Assembly: GCA_964537685.1 (NCBI GenBank)
Contig: CAZICM010000012.1
Coordinates: forward strand, 137,683-201,682
Reading direction: 5' to 3'
DNA from: CAZICM01 sp964537685
Lineage (GTDB): Bacteria > Myxococcota_A > Polyangia > Polyangiales > Polyangiaceae
Length of the DNA stretch: 64,000 nucleotides
Below, one piece after another: positions 58,672 through 64,000 of this stretch; position 1 is the stretch's first letter, and each line of letters opens with the position of its first letter. Both the position numbers and the translations under genes were made by a program. The notes below the pieces were generated by a model that worked only from the letters and a program-made list of their open reading frames with translations, did no database searches and had not been told where the DNA came from.

Positions 58672-60006
58672 TCACACCTCAAAATCCCCGCGCGAAAGCA
58701 AATCCGCGATACGCCACAGGAACGAATTCGCAAGCACACCATCCACAACCCGGTGATCGTAGGACAGCGCCAAAAACATCACCGGATGAATTGCAATCGA
58801 ATCCTCGCCATCTTTGCTCGTCACCACGACGACCCGCTTTTTGATTTCGCCCATCCGCAAAATGCCCACATTAGGCTGCGAAATAATCGCTCCCCCAAAG
58901 AGATTGCCCTTCAGCCCCGGATTCGAAACCGTAAACGTCGTCCCCGCCAAATCGTCCGCCGTAATCTTCCCGCTTCGCGCCCGCGCCGCGAGCTCATCGA
59001 TATTCTTCGCGATGCCCCGCAGCGAAAGCTGATCGGCCTTCTTGATATTCGGCACCAACAGCCCGCCCTGCGTATCGACCGCAATACCCAAGTTGATGTC
59101 GGACAGCACCGCAAACGCCCGATCTAAAACCCGCGCATTAAGCTGGGGATGCTCACGCAGCGACTTAATCGCCGCCGCGCATACAAAGGCCAGAAACGTC
59201 AGCGAAACGCCTTCTTTCTTCAAACGCTCTTTATTGGCCTCGCGCAGCTTCGACGTCGCATGCAAATCCACCTCGGCCACCGTCACCACATGAGGCGCGC
59301 TCACCTTCGAGTACACCATGTGATCGGCCGTAATCTGCCTGCGCCGGTTAAACGGAATCACCTGATCGCCCGGCTTCGGAACAAAGGGCGGAACTTTATA
59401 CGCACCGAATCCAACACCCGGCACGGGAGGCACAAAACCTCCGCCCGCTTGAATCAGCTCGGCCAGCTCGGCCGCCTGCGAACCTGAAGCGGAAACGCTC
59501 GTCCCGGGCTCGGGCTCCGCAGGCCCAGCAGCACCTGCCTTTTGAGCCGACGCTTCTTTTGCCCGCACCACATCGCCCTTCGAAATACGGCCGTGTTTAT
59601 CGCTTGACGGCACATCCCGCAGATCGATTCCCGACGACAGAGCCAGCCTGCGGGCCGACGGCGACGACAGCGGATCTTTCACGGCAGGCTTTGGCTCCGC
59701 TGCCGGAGCACTCTTTTCAGGCTCCGCGGCGACGGCAGGCACAGCGGCCCCTGCGGCAGCACCTTCCTTCGCCGCCTCATCGATCACACACAAAAGACCA
59801 CCCTTCGCAACCAGCGCCCCAGCCATCGCGGCAATCGAAACCACTCGCCCATCGGCGGGAGAAGGAATCTCCGTATCGGCCTTATCGGTCGCCACCTCGA
59901 CAATTGGCTGCTCACGCTTCACGAAATCGCCAACTTGAACACGCCATTTCGTAACGGTTCCCTCGGCCACACTCTCGCCGAGCTGAGGCATGACTAGTTC
60001 GATCAT
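58672..60006 (-). CDS. 2-Oxoacid dehydrogenase complex E2 (dihydrolipoamide acyltransferase)
   Basis: This 444-residue protein has the three E2 parts. A lipoyl domain lies at about 1-78 (MIELVMPQLGESVAEGTVTK, with the lipoylated Lys in EVATDKADTEI). A Pro/Ala linker leads to a peripheral-subunit-binding domain at about 118-155 (SPSARRLALSSGIDLRDVPS, KHGRISKGDV). The acyltransferase core has the catalytic DHRVVDG near the C-terminus. The complex could be 2-oxoglutarate, pyruvate or branched-chain type; the sequence alone does not decide, and no E1 or E3 gene is in the window. ATG 60006 is preferred because GGAGG sits 9 nt upstream; ATG 60015 abuts it. It is followed at once by glyA. Confidence 0.92.
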   Translation of the reverse strand: MIELVMPQLGESVAEGTVTKWRVQVGDFVKREQPIVEVATDKADTEIPSPADGRVVSIAAMAGALVAKGGLLCVIDEAAKEGAAAGAAVPAVAAEPEKSAPAAEPKPAVKDPLSSPSARRLALSSGIDLRDVPSSDKHGRISKGDVVRAKEASAQKAGAAGPAEPEPGTSVSASGSQAAELAELIQAGGGFVPPVPGVGFGAYKVPPFVPKPGDQVIPFNRRRQITADHMVYSKVSAPHVVTVAEVDLHATSKLREANKERLKKEGVSLTFLAFVCAAAIKSLREHPQLNARVLDRAFAVLSDINLGIAVDTQGGLLVPNIKKADQLSLRGIAKNIDELAARARSGKITADDLAGTTFTVSNPGLKGNLFGGAIISQPNVGILRMGEIKKRVVVVTSKDGEDSIAIHPVMFLALSYDHRVVDGVLANSFLWRIADLLSRGDFEV

Positions 60007-60187
60007 TCTTCGCATCCTCCGGGCTCAAAACAGCGCTCAAACCCGCAACCACAAGCGCTTCAGTCACAAGCCGAAACAGGAGCTCGCCTATACGCCTGCC
60101 ACGGGGCTTATGCAACGAGCGCTTGACGCGCCTTCCCAATCGCAGTCCCGCGCAAAAATTCAAAAGAATATCTCAAAAATACAATCG

Positions 60188-60766
60188 TTATATTTCCCCG
60201 GCCACCAGCGAATAAAAAAGGGCAGGCGAGAAAAACACAAAAAGATAATGACTAAAATGAATTAACATCCGATCGTTTAGCTCGGCCGGCCTTCCCGAAG
60301 AAAGCCTGCGCCCATTCACATACGTCCCGTTCGTCGAACCGGCATCCGTTAGAAAACATTTTCTCCCCGCACTTACTGGCACCGCCGGCGACAGCGTAAA
60401 ATACGCATGAAATTTCGAAACCTTGCGATAAGGCAACTGAATATCCGCGTTCTTGCTGCGCCCCACGCTCACCCGATCCTCAAGCGCACCCCCCGGCAGA
60501 CGCTTTGAAATCGGAAACACAAGCACATCGTGGGCACTGCTCGCCCTCGGTGAAAGCCCCAGAACCGCCAGCGAATCGGAAGGCCGCCCAGGCTCGAGCT
60601 TGGTAGGCATCTCCACCATCGAGACATTGGCCGTCGTAAACGCCGAATCCCCCTCCACAGCGCCTGTTTCCCAGCGATGCAACAAAACAGGAACCGAATG
60701 CTTTGCCAAAAACGCCTCCCGCGTCAGGCGCAGCCTATCGGTACTGTACTCACCAAGCCGTTTCAT
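60188..60766 (-). CDS. FHA-domain protein
   Basis: This 192-residue protein has an N-terminal region of about 80 residues without clear features. An FHA domain follows at about 85-185: SVGRSKNADIQLPYRKVSKFHAY shows the conserved GR, S and H (phosphothreonine-binding strand-loop pattern), and DAGSTNGTYVNGRRL is the NG loop motif. It should bind phosphothreonine peptides in the cytoplasm and link to Hanks-type kinase signalling such as the kinase at 10573. The tail ends in hydrophobic residues (LFVFFSPALFYSL), which is unusual. It lies 21 nt downstream of the start region of the glutaredoxin-like gene's neighbour and 181 nt upstream of the E2 gene on the same strand. Confidence 0.85.
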   Translation of the reverse strand: MKRLGEYSTDRLRLTREAFLAKHSVPVLLHRWETGAVEGDSAFTTANVSMVEMPTKLEPGRPSDSLAVLGLSPRASSAHDVLVFPISKRLPGGALEDRVSVGRSKNADIQLPYRKVSKFHAYFTLSPAVPVSAGRKCFLTDAGSTNGTYVNGRRLSSGRPAELNDRMLIHFSHYLFVFFSPALFYSLVAGEI

Positions 60767-60787
60767 TCAGGGACCGTTACCAGCACA

Positions 60788-61579
60788 CTACAGCACAGTT
60801 CCAGCACCCGCCTGAGGTTTTAATTTCGCAATCGCCTGAGCCAGCGCGCGCTCACTAAAACCAACCAGCACCTGCCCCCCAACCTGAATCACCGGAATCG
60901 TCCCGCCCCTCATCCCCGCCTTCGCCAAAAGCGCCCTCATCTCCGACTCCGCCCCGCTGTCTTTTTCGATATTTTTCTTCACATAAGCAATGCCCTTACG
61001 CTTCAAATAATCCTCAGCCTGATGACAAGGCTGACACCAATCCGCTCCATAAATCGTCACCATCGCATTACCTTGCAATTGCCCTGGAGTCGCGGGAGGC
61101 GCCGGCACCACCGGACCAGATCCCCCTTGAGAACCTTCGGGCAGCGGAGGCGGAGGCGGCGCGATCTTCGCCAAATACTCCTCGCGCCTCGAGGAAATCG
61201 TCGACTCCCACAGCCGCCTCGGCATTGTCTTCACCGAATAAACGCCGCCCTCGCCCTTTTGCGTCAAATCGGCCACATAAAACAGCTCGCCCGTGCCATC
61301 CGTCCTGTCGGTCAGCACCACCCGTACAAGCGCCTTCCCCTCCACAGGCACATCCCCCGGATGCAGCTCCACATGGGTCTCTCCTTTCGAATCGATCCAC
61401 GTCAGCATCAAATTGACCGTATCATCCCTGAGCTCCACGGCGGGAAGCTTCCCTTCCAGCTCTTTTGGCGCCGTTCCATCATCCGCCTTCTGCCCGCAGC
61501 CCACCGCCGGGGACATACAGGAAAGCAATACAATAAAACATCCAAAATAATTGATCGATTTTTTATGCTTCCACATCAT
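60788..61579 (-). CDS. Lipoprotein with C-terminal glutaredoxin-like domain
   Basis: This 263-residue protein has a signal (CFIVLLSCMSPAVGC) with lipobox AVGC. A beta-rich domain of about 100 residues follows (MLTWIDSKGETHVELHPGDV, LFYVADLTQKGEG), then a Pro-rich linker and a glutaredoxin/thioredoxin-fold domain at about 175-260. Its active site is GADWCQPCHQAEDYLKRKGI, with CxxC, and the cis-Pro loop is GTIPVIQVGG. Glutaredoxins use glutathione in the cytoplasm; an envelope-anchored form would instead act as a thiol-disulfide oxidoreductase or reductase partner. Start ATG 61579 follows the ABC-F stop by 10 nt, so co-transcription is likely. Confidence 0.82.
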   Translation of the reverse strand: MMWKHKKSINYFGCFIVLLSCMSPAVGCGQKADDGTAPKELEGKLPAVELRDDTVNLMLTWIDSKGETHVELHPGDVPVEGKALVRVVLTDRTDGTGELFYVADLTQKGEGGVYSVKTMPRRLWESTISSRREEYLAKIAPPPPPLPEGSQGGSGPVVPAPPATPGQLQGNAMVTIYGADWCQPCHQAEDYLKRKGIAYVKKNIEKDSGAESEMRALLAKAGMRGGTIPVIQVGGQVLVGFSERALAQAIAKLKPQAGAGTVL

Positions 61580-61589
61580 GCCCGGCCTC

Positions 61590-63563
61590 TTATTGAGCAG
61601 CCTCAAGCTCTTGTCCCAGCGAAAACCATTCCGACATCCAGGCTTCGACTTTCTTGGCGAACGCCTGTTCTTCCTTCACCCGCTCGGCCAACAGTGCCCA
61701 ATCTCCTTGAGGGTCTTGCCTTAACACCTCGCGCATCCGCGACAGCTCTTCTTCGCCCTTGGCAATTTCCGCCTCCAATTCTGCAAACCTTCGCCGCTTC
61801 TTTTCAAGTGCCCTCGCGGCCGCCTTATCCGCCTCAAACGAACGCCTTCTCTCCTGGGCTCCCTCAGCAACCTGCGAACCCGCCGCCGTATTCTGTTTTT
61901 CTTTCGCGGCCTTCTTTTTATCGCCTTCGCGCCCCGCCGCAACCAATTGAGCATCGCCCGCGGCCCGGATCAGATGCGCCTCATAATCGGCAAAACCCCC
62001 TGGATACGCATCGGCCCGCCCGTCCCGCACCGAAAGAATACGGCTCGCCACACCCTCCAAAAAGCGCCGATCATGCGAAACGAAAATCACCGTCCCTTCA
62101 AAATCGGAAAGAGCCTCCTCCAAAATCTCGGCGGCCGGAATATCCAAATGATTGGTCGGCTCATCCAAAAACAATAAATTCAGCGGCTCAAGCAGCAATT
62201 TCGCCAAAGAAAGCCGGCTCCGCTCACCGCCCGAAAATCCCGACACCTTTCGGAACACATCATCGCCGTAAAATCGAAACCTCGATAAATACTGCCGTGT
62301 TACATCCACATTCATATCGCCGCGCACACTGCGGATCTCCTCCACAGCCGTTTTATTTAAATCGAGCGAACCCAAATGCTGATCAAAATACCCTTCCGAT
62401 AAATTCGTCCCGCGTTTTACCGCGCCTTCATCCCCCGCTTCCCCCTTGCCCGCCATTAACTTCAGCAGCGTCGATTTTCCCGAACCATTCGGCCCAACAA
62501 TTCCAATACGATCTCCACGCTTCACCAATACATCAAAATTGGAAAACAAAACCCGCCCGCCCCGCTCCGCGCAGAGCCCCCGCGCATCCAGCACAATATC
62601 CCCGCTCCTGGGCACCGATTGAAATCGGAATCGAATTCTTTCGGCTACGGCCCACACATCTTCGGGACGTTCCTCAATCTCGAGCTTATCGAGCATCTTT
62701 CTGCGGCTCTGCGCCTGCTTGGTCTTCTGCCCCGCGATATTTCTGCGGATAAATTCTTCGGTCTTCGCAATAAAAGCTTCCTGCCGCTCGGACAGCGCGC
62801 GCTTCCGTAAAAGCTCATCCTCGCGCGCCACCACATAATCGCTATAACTCAGCGGATAAACATAAAAACCCTTCCTCCCAAGCTCCATCGTCACCGGACA
62901 CACCGCATCCAAAAAGGCCCTATCGTGCGAAACCACCAGCGCCGCGCTTGGAATATTTTTTAAGTATTGGGAAAGCCAATCGATCGTATCTAAATCCAAA
63001 TGATTGGTCGGCTCATCCAAGAGCAATAAATCCGGCGCCTGCGCGAGCACCACACCCAAATGCAAACGCCCCCGCTCGCCTCCCGACAGGCTCGACAGCG
63101 GCCTCTCCATATCGGCCGAACCAAATCCTAAATGCTGCGCAATCATCTCCACGCGCCGCTCCAGCGCATCCCCGCCCTCAATATGATAGCGATCCGAAAT
63201 ACGCGACAGCCTCGCAAGCGCCTCATCCGTACCGCTCGCCGCCTCATGCTGCGCCTCCACAAGCTCGTGGCGCAATTTTAAAATATCGGCGAATCCAGAT
63301 AAAAACGCATCCATCACATTGCCTGCGGGAGGCAATTCGTGCGATTGCCTAAAATATGCGATGCGCACATCCTTCCGCGCCACGATCATCCCCGTATCCG
63401 GCGTAAGCTCACGCGCAATCAGCCGGAGAAGCGTCGATTTACCCGCACCATTCGGCGCCAAAAGCGCGGCCCGCTCACCCATGGCCAGCGAAAAAGTCAC
63501 ATTGGAAAAAAGCTGATTGGCGCCGTAACCAAAGCCCAAATCCGATACTTGCAACACCGTCAT
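61590..63563 (-). CDS. ABC-F family ATPase (translation factor type)
   Basis: This 657-residue soluble protein has two ABC domains. Domain 1 carries LAPNGAGKSTLL, LSGGERGRLHLG and LLLDEPTNHLDLDTIDW; domain 2 carries GPNGSGKSTLLKL, FSGGERSRLSLAKL and LLFLDEPTNHLDIPAAEI. The linker between them is Arg/Lys-rich and helical (RRNIAGQKTKQAQSRRKMLD). A C-terminal coiled coil (KKRRRFAELEAEIAKGEEEL) resembles Uup-type members. ABC-F proteins act on ribosomes or as resistance and antibiotic-sensing factors, without membrane domains. The ATG at 63563 is the start; the frame extends upstream to 63608 with Cys/Arg-rich residues unlikely to be translated. Downstream are the lipoprotein glutaredoxin and FHA genes. 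Confidence 0.94.
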   Translation of the reverse strand: MTVLQVSDLGFGYGANQLFSNVTFSLAMGERAALLAPNGAGKSTLLRLIARELTPDTGMIVARKDVRIAYFRQSHELPPAGNVMDAFLSGFADILKLRHELVEAQHEAASGTDEALARLSRISDRYHIEGGDALERRVEMIAQHLGFGSADMERPLSSLSGGERGRLHLGVVLAQAPDLLLLDEPTNHLDLDTIDWLSQYLKNIPSAALVVSHDRAFLDAVCPVTMELGRKGFYVYPLSYSDYVVAREDELLRKRALSERQEAFIAKTEEFIRRNIAGQKTKQAQSRRKMLDKLEIEERPEDVWAVAERIRFRFQSVPRSGDIVLDARGLCAERGGRVLFSNFDVLVKRGDRIGIVGPNGSGKSTLLKLMAGKGEAGDEGAVKRGTNLSEGYFDQHLGSLDLNKTAVEEIRSVRGDMNVDVTRQYLSRFRFYGDDVFRKVSGFSGGERSRLSLAKLLLEPLNLLFLDEPTNHLDIPAAEILEEALSDFEGTVIFVSHDRRFLEGVASRILSVRDGRADAYPGGFADYEAHLIRAAGDAQLVAAGREGDKKKAAKEKQNTAAGSQVAEGAQERRRSFEADKAAARALEKKRRRFAELEAEIAKGEEELSRMREVLRQDPQGDWALLAERVKEEQAFAKKVEAWMSEWFSLGQELEAAQ

Positions 63564-63710
63564 CGCCGCTGCTTTTAGCAGGCAACAACGCGACCGAAAA
63601 GACCGCAATCAAACAAGCCCCGCCTTAAACGTTGGGCATTCCAACACAAAAAGGCATGTCTCCAAAACGCTCATTTGGCTAAGGTTCAAATGACTTGGAG
63701 GATTTTGAAT

Positions 63711-64000
63711 ATGAAAACTTTAATCGGTTTCTTGGCGCTTTCCTGTGCGATCGCCACGGGAATTTCCGTGGGCTGCGCCGCCGGAAATAACAACAGCACA
63801 TCCGGTAATGGCGGAGGCGGAGGCGGCACATCCAGCAGCACCAGCGGAGGAGGCAGCTTCACCACATCATCGAGCGGAGGAGGAAATGGCGGCGGCGGCC
63901 CGGCATGCGCCAAATTCACCGCCGAAGCCAGCCAGGCCCCCGCGGCCATGCTTATCGTGCTCGATATGAGCGCAAGCATGAACAAGGCTCAAAAATGGGG
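63711..64000 (+). CDS. vWA-domain lipoprotein, N-terminal part (runs off window)
   Basis: Only about 96 codons are inside the window. The start is a lipoprotein signal (MKTLIGFLALSCAIATGIS with lipobox VGC, Cys at about 22), followed by a Gly/Ser-rich linker of about 45 residues and then AMLIVLDMSASMNKAQK. The DMSASM segment matches the DxSxS MIDAS motif of von Willebrand factor A domains. GGAGG lies 11 nt before the ATG at 63711. Surface lipoproteins with a vWA domain bind proteins or metals. The rest of the gene is outside the window. Confidence 0.8.
   Translation, partial: MKTLIGFLALSCAIATGISVGCAAGNNNSTSGNGGGGGGTSSSTSGGGSFTTSSSGGGNGGGGPACAKFTAEASQAPAAMLIVLDMSASMNKAQKW

Noticed and set aside
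61022..62752. Long plus-strand open frame rich in Pro, Arg and His opposite the ABC-F and glutaredoxin genes
   Set aside because: It lies antisense to well-supported genes with clear motifs, and its composition is that of a mirrored GC-rich coding strand. It has no ribosome-binding site and no recognisable domain.

Overview
The window looks like a chromosomal segment of a myxobacterium-type bacterium (phylum Myxococcota). This is inferred from content: many lipoproteins with Gly/Ser-rich linkers just after the lipobox Cys, a eukaryote-type Ser/Thr kinase with a membrane anchor and Pro-rich tail, a PP2C phosphatase, FHA-domain proteins, SBBP-repeat and Cys-rich surface lipoproteins, a Lys/Ala-extended HU protein and a very large TPR protein. 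No rRNA, tRNA, insertion sequence, prophage or CRISPR array was seen. Genus cannot be assigned from this window alone.

Layout. 1-5.4 kb: start of ddl (D-Ala-D-Ala ligase), a tandem double radical SAM enzyme and a PP2C phosphatase on the minus strand; a FIST sensor on plus and a GAF protein on minus. 5.5-9.5 kb: an ABC-2 exporter (one ATPase, two permeases) with an exported protein and an HExxH protein in the same array. 9.6-12 kb: TPR/PEGA membrane protein coupled to a Ser/Thr kinase. 12.1-16.8 kb: two surface lipoproteins, then a TPR/SLOG-like/degenerate class III cyclase protein. 16.8-23.2 kb: a tightly overlapping array of lipoprotein isoaspartyl methyltransferase, ferritin-like di-iron protein, carbamoyltransferase, class II aldolase/SDR fusion and DUF5989 peptide, followed by a YihY/BrkB protein. 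23.2-28.4 kb: a PHP hydrolase (minus), a small conserved protein, an NfeD-like membrane protein and two flotillins. 28.4-33.3 kb (minus): membrane and secreted proteins, a PlsC-like acyltransferase with an altered motif I, and a frameshifted lipoprotein gene. 33.4-42.6 kb: a small hypothetical gene, glnE, a metallophosphoesterase, an FHA-GGDEF diguanylate cyclase, a beta-helix lipoprotein, a repeat-rich membrane protein, a Nudix hydrolase and a Tat-type esterase. 42.65-54.3 kb: one uninterrupted 3889-codon TPR gene. 54.8-57.2 kb: HU, then two divergent paralogous lipoproteins. 57.4-63.6 kb (minus): glyA, a 2-oxoacid dehydrogenase E2, an FHA protein, a lipoprotein glutaredoxin and an ABC-F ATPase. 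The window ends inside a vWA lipoprotein gene.

How it fits together. Most of the window combines housekeeping (ddl, glnE, glyA, E2, ABC-F, HU) with signalling and envelope functions. The most system-like segment is 16.8-22.2 kb, where four consecutive genes overlap by ATGA and a DUF5989 peptide follows after 6 nt; this suggests one polycistronic unit for a carbamoylation or envelope-modification pathway that I cannot name. Two further points stand out. AT-rich AATATTT-type tandem repeats of different unit length lie at four of the seven convergent gene junctions. Near-consensus TAnAAT boxes sit 5-6 nt before several start codons and may mark leaderless transcripts.
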